Below, one piece after another: positions 45,733 to 53,976 of a DNA stretch of 64,000 nt. The DNA lies in NCBI GenBank assembly GCA_902785055.1, contig CACZXG010000001.1:1-64000 (forward strand), in the 5' to 3' direction. Position 1 is the first letter of the stretch. Each line of letters begins with the position of its first letter. Position numbers and translations under genes: made by a program. The notes beneath the pieces are model-generated. The model was not told the origin of the DNA. It was given only the letters and a program-made list of their open reading frames with translations, and ran no database searches. Origin of the DNA: an uncultured Lachnospiraceae bacterium. GTDB taxonomy: Bacteria; Bacillota; Clostridia; Lachnospirales; Lachnospiraceae.

Positions 45733-46983
45733 ATGCTATCTTTTGACGCAAATAATTACGATATAAACAGCCAGAAGGACCTGTCCGTCGGTGCGGCGGC
45801 CGTCCTGAAAAAAAGAGAAGGCCGAACCATCAAGGCGGGCGGTCTGTGGGTCTATGACAATGAGATCGCTCAGTTCCGCGGAGAGTTCGAGGACGGGGAT
45901 ATCATATCCGTAGAAGATTTCGACGGATACTTTATGGGCTACGGTTTCGTCAACCGCAAGTCTAAGATCACAGTCCGCCTCCTCTCCCGCCGTCGCGAAA
46001 ATCCTGTCACTCCGGCCTTTCTGACGCAGAGGGTCCGCAGCGCATGGGAGTACAGAAAGAAGGTCATCGACACCTCCAGCTGCCGTCTTCTCTTCGGAGA
46101 AGCGGATTTCCTGCCGGGCCTGACTGTCGACAAATATGAGGATATCCTCGTTGTCGAGTCCCTGGCTCTCGGCATCGACCGCCTCAAGGGATATCTGCTG
46201 GCAGCGCTGGTGAGTGTTCTCGCCGAAGACGGCATTACCGTGCGCGGCATCTACGAGCGCAGCGACGCCAAGGTCCGCGAGTTGGAGGGCATGCCCAGGG
46301 AGAAAGGGTTCCTTACAGCTCCCTTCGATACCAAAATAGAGATCACCGAAAACGGTGTCCGCTACATCGTGGATGTTGAAAACGGTCAGAAGACCGGTTT
46401 CTTCCTGGACCAGAAGGACAATCGGCGCGCGATCCACCGCCTCTGCGGCGGTGCGAAGGTACTGGACTGCTTCACACACACCGGCTCTTTCGCCTTGAAT
46501 GCTGCTATTGCAGGCGCCGCGTCCGTCATCGCTGTTGATGCCTCCGATCTCGCCGTGGAACAGGCGCAGGAAAACGCGCGCCTCAACGGCGTCGAAGACC
46601 GGGTCTCATTCCTGTGCCGCGACGTATTTGCACTGCTGCCCGAGCTGATCGAAAAGGGTGAGGAGTACGATGTGGTCATTTTGGATCCTCCGGCCTTCAC
46701 CAAGTCCCGCAATTCCATCAAAGCAGCAGCGCGTGGATACCGCGAGATCAATCTCCGTGGCATGAAACTGGTGAAGAACGGCGGTTATCTCGTCACCTGC
46801 TCCTGCTCCCACTTCATGGATCCCGAGCTGTTCAAAAAAACGATCGGTGAGGCCGCAAGAGACGCGCATCGCCGGCTCCGTCAGGTGGAATTCCGTACCC
46901 AGGCGCCCGACCACCCGATCCTGTGGTCGTCGGATGAGTCCTATTATTTAAAGTTTTACATTTTCCAAGTCGTGGAAGAGTGA
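45733..46983 (+). CDS. Class I SAM-dependent rRNA large-subunit methyltransferase (RlmI-like)
   Basis: 416 aa. N-terminal PUA domain (~residues 18-90: GRTIKAGGLWVYDNEIAQF), an EEHEE-like linker, then a Rossmann methyltransferase domain: GQKTGFFLDQKDNR, VLDCFTHTGSFALNAA (SAM), VILDPPAFTKS and LVTCSCSHFM. RlmI methylates C1962 of 23S rRNA in E. coli; the target here is inferred. It starts 51 bp after the lipoprotein gene (SD GGAAAGG). A tandem hairpin array begins right at its stop codon. Confidence 0.92.
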   Translation: MLSFDANNYDINSQKDLSVGAAAVLKKREGRTIKAGGLWVYDNEIAQFRGEFEDGDIISVEDFDGYFMGYGFVNRKSKITVRLLSRRRENPVTPAFLTQRVRSAWEYRKKVIDTSSCRLLFGEADFLPGLTVDKYEDILVVESLALGIDRLKGYLLAALVSVLAEDGITVRGIYERSDAKVRELEGMPREKGFLTAPFDTKIEITENGVRYIVDVENGQKTGFFLDQKDNRRAIHRLCGGAKVLDCFTHTGSFALNAAIAGAASVIAVDASDLAVEQAQENARLNGVEDRVSFLCRDVFALLPELIEKGEEYDVVILDPPAFTKSRNSIKAAARGYREINLRGMKLVKNGGYLVTCSCSHFMDPELFKKTIGEAARDAHRRLRQVEFRTQAPDHPILWSSDESYYLKFYIFQVVEE

Positions 46984-46988
46984 AGGCT

Positions 46989-47342
46989 CCACCAAATCTA
47001 TAGCAGAGGCCTTTCCTAGCGGTATCCTACGGCTTAGTGGTTCCACCAAGTCTATGGCAGGGGCCTTTCCTGGTGGATTGGCAGCTCCACTATATTTATA
47101 ACAGATGTCTTTCTCGGTGGTCTCTTCTGGCTTAGAGGTTCCACCAAGTCTATGGCAGGGGCCTTTCCTGGTGGAATGAAAACTCCACTAAATCTACGAT
47201 AGAGGCCTTTCCTAGTGGTGTCTTCCCACTTAGAGACTCCACCAAAACCATGGCAGAGGCCTTTCCTGGCGAATTGGATACTCCACTAAATCTAGAACAA
47301 ATCTCTTTCTCGGTGGTGTCTATCGGTTTAAACACTCCTACA
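46989..47342. repeat. Tandem array of seven 34-bp hairpin units with alternating 20/10-bp linkers
   Basis: Core units of exactly 34 bp start at 46989, 47043, 47087, 47141, 47185, 47239 and 47283, with a degenerate eighth start at 47337. Start-to-start distances alternate 54/44. Each core begins CCACYA, has a central GCAGAGGCCTTTC-like block and ends near TRGTGG. Arms can pair; CCACCA/TGGTGG (units 2, 4) and CCACTA/TAGTGG (unit 5) covary. Linkers alternate 20 and 10 bp, so the ancestral duplicated unit is probably 98 bp. It lies between convergent genes and no protein is encoded. Confidence 0.9.
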
Positions 47343-47344
47343 AA

Positions 47345-47411
47345 AAGGGGCGTGTCGCATAAGCGCAGGATTATCAAAATTGATCCTTAGCCCTTATTGC
47401 GACAGCCCCTT
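47345..47411. terminator. Large imperfect hairpin, probable bidirectional terminator
   Basis: Imperfect inverted repeat with arms starting AAGGGGC (47345-47351) and ending GCCCCTT (47405-47411), including TGTCGCA/TGCGACA and AGGAT/ATCCT pairs. It adjoins the repeat array and the end of the minus-strand gene. Confidence 0.6.
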
Positions 47412-47438
47412 AATTTATTGGCTACATTTATCAGTTTC

Positions 47439-48587
47439 TTACTTATACACCGCAGGAAGAAGTCCCCTCTTCCCGGCTGCGGCAGCTCCCGCCGCCCGCA
47501 TCTTTTCCGTATCCTTAGGCTCCTGACGGTTGTTGAACTGCTGATACGTCATGGAAAGTCCGATCCCGCCTTCTCCCCTGTAGAGCACGATCTTCGGAGT
47601 CCGGTTTCTCTGTGCCCGCACTGTGATCACGCCGTCCCTTGCCTTGAATGTGACGTTTCCGTTATATCTGGAACTGTACACGTTGGCAAACTTCATCAGA
47701 TTCCTCACGGGAGTCTCCACCCAGCCGTTTGCGAAGCTGTCGGGAGCGTCGTCCGTACTGTTAAAGAATCCGAAAGACGGGTTCACTGCCTTCATAAATT
47801 CATAGCTGTTGCCGGTATCTCCGCCGTGATGGCTCATCTTGTACAGATCCGCCGAGACATCGATTCCCTCCTCGAGAATCTTCTTTTCAACCTCTGCCCC
47901 AGTGTCGCCGCAGGTCAGATACCTGATCCCGCCGCCCGTGATCCTCGCCACAAGGGAATTGTTGTTGAGATACTCGCGGTCGTGGTCGTCGCTCTCGTAG
48001 GTGGTGCCGTACAGGATCTCCACCTTCGCGTCTCCGATCCGGAAGCTGTCCCCCGGATGAAGCACGATGAGCGGGATCCCTTTCTCCATTGCCAGCTCCC
48101 TGATCGCTATATCCATACTGTGGAACCACCCGAGCAGGTCGGCGTAGTCGTTGTCCGTCGCCCAGAGATACGCATCATCCGGCATATAGACCGCTTTAAC
48201 CTTGAAGCGGTCGTCCCACATGATATTTCTCATATTGCCGAAATGATCCGCGTGAAAATGGGAGAGATAGAGGGAAAACTCCGTATACCCGTTGTCCAGC
48301 AGGTACTCCTTGAGAGTGTCTTCGCAGTCAGGCATGAAGGTGTCCATAAGCATGCACTCTCCCTTGCTCTCGATCATCGTGCCGTCTCCCCAGCCTTCCC
48401 AGCCGAAGTCGATGGCAGTGATCTTGAGGGGGATAGAGGGGTCCGGCTCTGCGGATTGCTGCGCCGCCGGGGTCTGCTGCACAGCGTTACCGCTCTCTGA
48501 CGCCCGAACCGGCCTGACCGCCGCCGCGGCAAAAGCGATTGCGAGCAAAAGTGAGCCGATCCGAATCCTGGTTGTTACTCTTCTCAT
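47439..48587 (-). CDS. Secreted metallo-beta-lactamase-fold hydrolase
   Basis: 382 aa. Signal peptide (~residues 1-29, MRRVTTRIRIGSLLLAIAFA), then an MBL-fold domain of the ComEC/Rec2-like type. The metal motif is LSHFHADHFGN (HxHxDH), with further ligands in TCGDTG and MSHHGGDTGNS. The substrate is unknown; relatives include exported nucleases and phosphodiesterases. Its ATG overlaps the upstream gene's stop by 4 bp (ATGA), so the two are translationally coupled. Confidence 0.85.
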   Translation of the reverse strand: MRRVTTRIRIGSLLLAIAFAAAAVRPVRASESGNAVQQTPAAQQSAEPDPSIPLKITAIDFGWEGWGDGTMIESKGECMLMDTFMPDCEDTLKEYLLDNGYTEFSLYLSHFHADHFGNMRNIMWDDRFKVKAVYMPDDAYLWATDNDYADLLGWFHSMDIAIRELAMEKGIPLIVLHPGDSFRIGDAKVEILYGTTYESDDHDREYLNNNSLVARITGGGIRYLTCGDTGAEVEKKILEEGIDVSADLYKMSHHGGDTGNSYEFMKAVNPSFGFFNSTDDAPDSFANGWVETPVRNLMKFANVYSSRYNGNVTFKARDGVITVRAQRNRTPKIVLYRGEGGIGLSMTYQQFNNRQEPKDTEKMRAAGAAAAGKRGLLPAVYK

Positions 48588-49735
48588 TCTATAGTCTCCC
48601 CTTCTTCCGCGTCTTTCTTTAGTTTATCAAGCAGCTCCCTGTATTTTCTGTGCCGCATCTGCGGAAAAGCTCTGAGGAGTCTTCCTGCGCCAAAATAGCG
48701 CGTCCCCCGAACCATCCTCGACAGCGCAGCTTTCTTGCGGTTGTACTGATTTTTGAGGCTCTCCAGTCCTTTCTCCCCGGAACTCTGTACGGCGCTTATA
48801 CCGTCCATTGCCCCGTTCTTCACGGCGCTCAGGCTGTCAACTGCCCCCTCTTTCACAGCACTCAGACCATCAACCGCCCCGGCTTTTACCGCACTCAGGC
48901 TATCAACCGCCCCGGCCTTTACCGCGCTCAGGCTGTCGACTGCTCCCGTCGCGACAGCGCTCAGACTATCGACTGCCTCGGCCTTTACCGCGCTCAAACT
49001 GTCGACTGCCCCGGCCTTTACCGCGCTCAGACTGTCGATCGCCTCAGCCTTCGCAAGCGCTGCCTGGACCTTGGCCTCTCCTATGTACTGGGCTGTTCCC
49101 AGCGCGCTCCGGCCGATCCCGTCGCTCAGCGTGTTGCTGACGACGCGCATTCTCTTCTGCATCTCATCCAGTTCCGCGAGTCGCTTGTTGAGGCCGACCA
49201 TGATCATGACCGAGAGCATGGTATCTGAGGCATAGACTATATACAGGAAGTACATCAGCGGCCATCCCACAGTCTCCGGCATGATCCTGTCGAACGTCGC
49301 CGCGATCAGGGGATGCAGCACCTCCACTACGAGCACGATGCCGATCCCCCAGAGCAGACTGAACTGCAGGCAGATGTAACCGTGAAAATTGAAGGGTTTA
49401 TCGGAATAATCCCACCAGCTGGCGTGGAACAGTCTGTCCAGCGCCCAGCCTCCAAACAGCTCGATCATGGTCGTAAGCGCCATGCCGCACAGAAATATCA
49501 GAAGCAGATTTGTGTAAGAAGAGCCGGTGCCAAAACGCGAAAGGCCGGTATTGATCGTCCCGAAAACGGCGAGAATGCCAAATCCGTAGATCGGGCACAC
49601 CGGTCCGTTTAGAAATCCTCTGTTAACGACCCTTCCTTTACAGACGGCCGCATATGCAACCTCCGTGCACCATCCCAAAAAAGAATATATAAGAAAATAT
49701 TGAAATATGTGGTAATAACTAATTCCTGCTATCAC
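48584..49735 (-). CDS. CmpB-type putative ABC-transporter permease with an 11-residue repeat tail
   Basis: 383 aa. The N-terminal half is a membrane domain with about five or six segments (YYHIFQYFLIYSFLGWCTEV, NRGFLNGPVCPIYGFG and others), matching the clostridial 'putative ABC-transporter type IV' (CmpB) family. It is followed by eight copies of an 11-residue unit, consensus AGAVDSLSAVK, and a basic C-terminus. Hendecad repeats favour a long amphipathic helix or coiled coil. The preferred start is GTG at 49735 with GGGAGG seven nt upstream; the frame is open to a TTG at 49801. Function unknown. Confidence 0.75.
   Translation of the reverse strand: MIAGISYYHIFQYFLIYSFLGWCTEVAYAAVCKGRVVNRGFLNGPVCPIYGFGILAVFGTINTGLSRFGTGSSYTNLLLIFLCGMALTTMIELFGGWALDRLFHASWWDYSDKPFNFHGYICLQFSLLWGIGIVLVVEVLHPLIAATFDRIMPETVGWPLMYFLYIVYASDTMLSVMIMVGLNKRLAELDEMQKRMRVVSNTLSDGIGRSALGTAQYIGEAKVQAALAKAEAIDSLSAVKAGAVDSLSAVKAEAVDSLSAVATGAVDSLSAVKAGAVDSLSAVKAGAVDGLSAVKEGAVDSLSAVKNGAMDGISAVQSSGEKGLESLKNQYNRKKAALSRMVRGTRYFGAGRLLRAFPQMRHRKYRELLDKLKKDAEEGETIE
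48785..49048 (-). repeat. 33-bp coding minisatellite (8 units)
   Basis: Eight in-frame 33-bp units encoding variants of AGAVDSLSAVK inside the CmpB-like gene. Units differ at a few positions (AEAVDSLSAVA, NGAMDGISAVQ), so the array is diverging but not eroded. Copy number is likely variable between strains. Confidence 0.9.
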
Positions 49736-49811
49736 TGTAACTCCTCCCGTGTCCTTATTACCCCACAAACAATTTACCACATCTTTCACATTTTCTGCCA
49801 ATAATTATCCA

Positions 49812-49820
49812 TGGTATAAT
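49812..49820 (+). promoter_or_regulatory. Extended -10 promoter of the first large oxidoreductase
   Basis: TGGTATAAT (TATAAT at 49815-49820) with a poor -35, 42 nt before the start codon. Confidence 0.55.
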
Positions 49821-49862
49821 TAAGAATACAGTATCCATTCAGTCAGTATAAGGAGGTTTGCG

Positions 49863-52706
49863 ATGCCCAAAGAGGTAAACCCGAGAATACATGTCAATGA
49901 AAGAGACTATCCCATACAGGACCATCACTGCGACGATCCCGTCAAAAAAAAGATGGTGATGAAGCTCGCCAGGATGATCACCGACAACATTCCCAGAAAG
50001 CTTCCCGGCGCCATGCACGAGAACCACATGGATTTCTGGATTCTCGACCGGCTGCTGACAAAGCGCGAAGTGGCTTTTATGCTCAGTTTCAAGAAGCGCC
50101 GTGTAGGTCTTACTACGGCTGAACTTGCCAAGCGCAATCATATCAGCGAGGAGAAAGCTCAGAAGATCATCGACCACCTGCTGTGGATCGGTATTTTGGA
50201 GCAGAACCGGGACAACGAAGATCATCACATCCAATACTGTGTGCCCAAATGGGTCGTGGGCTCCGGCGAATACATGGTCGAGCACAAGACGCTCCCTGAC
50301 CTGCATCCGGAAGTGGCGACCATGTTCAACCTCGCTCCCCAGGAGCCGCTGGAACTGGCTGCTAAGCTCGTGCCTCCCGGAGGCGCAGGGATCGGCATGC
50401 ACGTCATTCCGGTGGAAAAGGCCATCGGCACTTCTTCCACCTCCGTCAGCGTGGAGCACCTCTCCCACTGGCTTGACAAATATGACACGTTCTGTACAAT
50501 GGTATGCGCTTGTCGCAAAGCTCAGCGCATCCGCGGCGAAGGCGTAGGCGATATTGAGGGCCACATGTGCATCGGCGTAGGCGATATAGCGGAGTTTCTC
50601 GTCACTTCCGGCAAGGACGCCAAATACGTCACCCGCGAAGAGGTGAAGGAGATCCTGGAGCGCGCCGAGCGCAAGGGTTATGTCCATCAGATCACCAATC
50701 TGGACGGCCCGAACCGCATAGTCGGTATCTGCAACTGCTCACCGGGCAGCTGCTACGGCCTGCGCACTTCCCAGCTCTTCAACACGCCCAATATGTCCCG
50801 CAGCGCATACCGCGCCCATGTGGATGCGTCCAAATGTGTCGCATGCGGCAAGTGCGTGGAAGTATGTCCCGCAGGAGCAGCGAAGCTGGGCCAGAAGCTC
50901 TGCAAGGCTGACGGCAGCAAGGTTGTCTACCCTATGCATGAACTTCCCGATGACCACATCTGGGGCGAAGACAAGTGGGATCCCGATTACCGCGACCACA
51001 ACAAGATCAACTGCTACGACACGGGCACATCCCCCTGCAAGACGGCATGTCCGGCGCACCTGGCAGTCCAGGGATATATAAAGATGGCTGCAGAGGGCCG
51101 CTATCAGGAGGCTCTTAAGCTCATCCGCCAGGATAATCCTTTCCCGGCAGTCTGCGGAGCGATCTGCAACCGCCGCTGCGAGGACCGCTGCACACGCGGG
51201 CTTATAGACGCTCCGGTCGCCATCGATGAGATCAAGAAGTTCCTTGCTCTTCGCGAGCTGGAACTTTTAAAAGAGGACTCTTCGGACGCGCTCGCGCAGT
51301 ACCTGCCCGTCTGTGAGAACGGCGAAGGCAATCAGTGGGATGACTATCCCATTGCTGTCATCGGGGCAGGCCCGGCAGGCCTCAGTGCCGCTTATTACCT
51401 GCGCACTGAAGGATATCCTGTCACGGTCTTCGAGCGCGAGAACCGTCCCGGCGGAATGCTCATGAACGGCATTCCCTCCTTCCGCCTCGAGAAAGACGTC
51501 GTGGAAGCTGAGATCGAGATCATTAAGCGCATGGGCGCCAAAATAGAGTGCGGCGTAGAAGTCGGCAAAGACGTGACGATTCAGGAGCTGCGTGACCGCG
51601 GTTTCAAGGCCTTCTACATTGCCATCGGCCTTCAGGGCGGCAGGCTTGCCGGCGTGCCCGGCGAATCCGCGGAAGGCGTGATCACAGGCGTCGAGTTCCT
51701 GCGCCGTGTTAATCAGGATAATTCCGTGCGGCTTAACGGCGATGTCGTAGTGGTCGGCGGCGGCAATGTGGCCGCTGATGTTGCCCGCACAGCTCTTCGT
51801 GTGACAGACGGCAAGGTGACTATGCTCTGTCTCGAGTCCAGGGAAGAAATGCCCGCTGCCAAGGATGAGATCGCGGAAGTGGAGGAAGAAGGCATCTCCA
51901 TCATGAACGGATGGGGACCTAAGGAAGTGCTCTCCGAGAACGGCAAAGTCACGGCGATCGTCTTCAAAAAGTGCGTCCGTGTCTTCGATGAGAAGCATCG
52001 CTTCGCTCCCGTCTACGACGAGAACGAGACGATCACCATCCCCTGCGGCAATATTTTGATGGCGATCGGCCAGTCCGCCGACTGGGGCGACCTGCTCGAG
52101 GGGACGAATGTGCAGCTTCGCGGAAACGGCACAGTGATCGCGAATCCCACGACATTCCAGACAAGCGAGCCCGATATCTTCGTCGGCGGCGATATTTACC
52201 ACGGCGCGAAATTCGCTATCGATGCGATCGCGGACGGCAAAGAGGGCATGGTATCCATCAACCGCTTTGTCCACCCCGGACAGTCCCTGACCATCGGCCG
52301 CGACCTGCGCGAGTTCATCGAACTCGACCGCACCGACATCCGCGTCGAGTCCTACGACAACGCCGGCAGACAGGCTCCCGGCCTCGCGCCCGGGAAAGCC
52401 GCGGAAACCTTCCGCGACCTCAGGCTTCCTCTCACCGAGGAGCAGGTCAAGGCGGAGGCGAACCGCTGCCTGAAGTGCGGCGCGACTGTCGTCGACCTCA
52501 ACCAGTGCATAGGCTGCGGCCTTTGCACCACGCGCTGCGAATTTGACGCGATCCATCTCAGCAGGGATATCCCTCACGCCGCAGACATGCACACCGCGGA
52601 AGAGATGAAGAAATGCGTCGCGCCTTACGCGTTAAAGAGAGGATTCAAGATCCTCAAGACCAAGGTGACCGGAAAATCCGATTACCCGACCGAACAGACA
52701 AACTGA
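49863..52706 (+). CDS. Multi-[4Fe-4S] FAD/NAD(P)H oxidoreductase, GltD/NfnL-like, with N-terminal winged-helix-like region (paralogue 1)
   Basis: 947 aa. The N-terminal ~120 residues include a winged-helix-like segment (KREVAFMLSFKKRRVGLTTA). A Cys-rich block follows (CACRKAQRIRGEG and CNCSPGSC, ~220-300), then a ferredoxin motif CVACGKCVEVCP (~325). The GltD-type Fe-S entry (PCKTACPAHLAVQGY and CNRRCEDRC) and FAD loop VIGAGPAGLSAAYYL (~495) come next, then the NAD(P) loop VVVVGGGNVAADVAR (~625) and a C-terminal ferredoxin motif CIGCGLCTTRCEFDA (~880). It resembles NfnL/GltD electron-transfer flavoproteins with extra N-terminal modules. Probably moves electrons between NAD(P)H and ferredoxin or a partner reductase. 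SD AAGGAGG. Close paralogue at 60.3-63.2 kb. Confidence 0.85.
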   Translation: MPKEVNPRIHVNERDYPIQDHHCDDPVKKKMVMKLARMITDNIPRKLPGAMHENHMDFWILDRLLTKREVAFMLSFKKRRVGLTTAELAKRNHISEEKAQKIIDHLLWIGILEQNRDNEDHHIQYCVPKWVVGSGEYMVEHKTLPDLHPEVATMFNLAPQEPLELAAKLVPPGGAGIGMHVIPVEKAIGTSSTSVSVEHLSHWLDKYDTFCTMVCACRKAQRIRGEGVGDIEGHMCIGVGDIAEFLVTSGKDAKYVTREEVKEILERAERKGYVHQITNLDGPNRIVGICNCSPGSCYGLRTSQLFNTPNMSRSAYRAHVDASKCVACGKCVEVCPAGAAKLGQKLCKADGSKVVYPMHELPDDHIWGEDKWDPDYRDHNKINCYDTGTSPCKTACPAHLAVQGYIKMAAEGRYQEALKLIRQDNPFPAVCGAICNRRCEDRCTRGLIDAPVAIDEIKKFLALRELELLKEDSSDALAQYLPVCENGEGNQWDDYPIAVIGAGPAGLSAAYYLRTEGYPVTVFERENRPGGMLMNGIPSFRLEKDVVEAEIEIIKRMGAKIECGVEVGKDVTIQELRDRGFKAFYIAIGLQGGRLAGVPGESAEGVITGVEFLRRVNQDNSVRLNGDVVVVGGGNVAADVARTALRVTDGKVTMLCLESREEMPAAKDEIAEVEEEGISIMNGWGPKEVLSENGKVTAIVFKKCVRVFDEKHRFAPVYDENETITIPCGNILMAIGQSADWGDLLEGTNVQLRGNGTVIANPTTFQTSEPDIFVGGDIYHGAKFAIDAIADGKEGMVSINRFVHPGQSLTIGRDLREFIELDRTDIRVESYDNAGRQAPGLAPGKAAETFRDLRLPLTEEQVKAEANRCLKCGATVVDLNQCIGCGLCTTRCEFDAIHLSRDIPHAADMHTAEEMKKCVAPYALKRGFKILKTKVTGKSDYPTEQTN

Positions 52707-52738
52707 TAAACAATACAAAAGGCTGCCTGACGCATTTA

Positions 52739-52773
52739 AAAAATGGGCTGTTGCATTGCAACAGCCCATTTTT
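52739..52773. terminator. Bidirectional terminator between convergent oxidoreductase genes
   Basis: Perfect 15-bp stem AAAAATGGGCTGTTG (52739-52753) / CAACAGCCCATTTTT (52759-52773) with loop CATTG. Confidence 0.95.
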
Positions 52774-52785
52774 AATGCAATTCTT

Positions 52786-53976
52786 TTACAGAATCGGTAT
52801 TTTGATCTTCATATCCGACAGCGGATACGCCGCGCAGGCGTGGACATAATTAAAGTCCTTATCCGCTTCTCTTCTTCCGTCTCCCTCCGGGCAGACGAAA
52901 TAGTCGCCGGACAGCACCTTGGTCCTGCAGAATCCGCACTCGCCGCTGCGGCAGCCGGTCTCGATCCTGATGCCGGCGCGCTCGAGCGCCACGACTATGC
53001 TTTCGCAGGCTTTTGCCGGGATCTTTACTTCGCTGATGCCGCGCACCACGGTAAGCTCAAAGGTCTCATCACGCAGACCACGGGGATAGCCCTCGTAAAC
53101 AGCGATATCCTTCACCTGTCCGAACACCTCGAAGCGAACGCGTCTCGCGGGAACGTCAAGTTTGGCAACTTCGCCGTGCAGGAACTTGTACATCACCTGC
53201 GGTCCGCAGATAAAGTACGTAGTATCTTCCGCAGAGTATTTTTTGATAAGCTCTGCCGTAAGGAACCCTTTCTCGCCGGTCCAGCCGGGCTCATCGCCGG
53301 AGAGCACATGGACGATCCTGAGCTTGTCGCATACGCCATCCAGCGCCTCCAGCTCTTCCTTCATGACGATATCGTCTGAAGAAACCGAACCGTAGAGGAT
53401 CGTCAGGTCGATGTCCAAAGTGCCGTTCACCACTTCCCTGGCCATAGAAGCGAAGGGTGTGATCCCAACACCGCCCGCCAGCGCGACAACATGATAAGCG
53501 TCGCGCAGAGGCTCATAGTAGAACTGGCCCAGCCCCATAGTTCCGGTCAAAACATCGCCGACCTTCAGCTCGTCATTGATATAATCGCAGATGAATCCGT
53601 CGCCCTTGGATCTTCTCACCGTAATCTCCACAAAGGGATGATCCGCTCTGGCCTCGAAGGGCGCGGAAGAAATAGAATAAGGCCTCGAGATCAGGCTCTC
53701 CCCAATCTTAAAGTCCAGCACGATGTACTGTCCTGCATAGAAGAAAGGGAGTTTTCTGCCGTCCGTCCTCTCGAAACGGATCGTCTTAGCCGTCTTGCAG
53801 GCAGGCGTGATCTTCGTGACCACGAGCTCGATCGGTCCGGGATGCCATGCGCGGGACACCTCGCCGATAGGATCCACGCTCTCAAGCGCGGGAGACGCCG
53901 AAGCAAACGTTTCCAGTCTCTTCTTCGTGACGCGGGAGGCTCCGCCGACGTCTTTAATGAAATTCTTTACCTTCAT
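52786..53976 (-). CDS. FNR-type flavoprotein reductase with C-terminal [2Fe-2S] domain
   Basis: 396 aa. FAD-binding barrel (FFYAGQYIVLDF, SRPYSISSAP), NAD(P) domain (VALAGGVGITPFASMA, FICGPQVMY) and a plant-type [2Fe-2S] domain (GCRSGECGFCRTKVLSG, final Cys in VHACAAYP). It would pass electrons from NAD(P)H to the [2Fe-2S] centre and a partner enzyme. The start overlaps the stop of the upstream CrtI-like gene by 4 bp, so the two are coupled. It is the third gene of the isomerase operon and the natural candidate electron donor for the CrtI-like enzyme. Partner specificity is inferred. Confidence 0.9.
   Translation of the reverse strand: MKVKNFIKDVGGASRVTKKRLETFASASPALESVDPIGEVSRAWHPGPIELVVTKITPACKTAKTIRFERTDGRKLPFFYAGQYIVLDFKIGESLISRPYSISSAPFEARADHPFVEITVRRSKGDGFICDYINDELKVGDVLTGTMGLGQFYYEPLRDAYHVVALAGGVGITPFASMAREVVNGTLDIDLTILYGSVSSDDIVMKEELEALDGVCDKLRIVHVLSGDEPGWTGEKGFLTAELIKKYSAEDTTYFICGPQVMYKFLHGEVAKLDVPARRVRFEVFGQVKDIAVYEGYPRGLRDETFELTVVRGISEVKIPAKACESIVVALERAGIRIETGCRSGECGFCRTKVLSGDYFVCPEGDGRREADKDFNYVHACAAYPLSDMKIKIPIL

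Noticed and set aside
46989..47342. CRISPR array
   Set aside because: Units are hairpin cores separated by related linkers of only 10 or 20 bp; no unique spacers and no cas genes.
47150..47377. Short protein on the minus strand within the repeat array
   Set aside because: Entirely composed of the tandem repeat, no SD or similarity; the repeat explains it.
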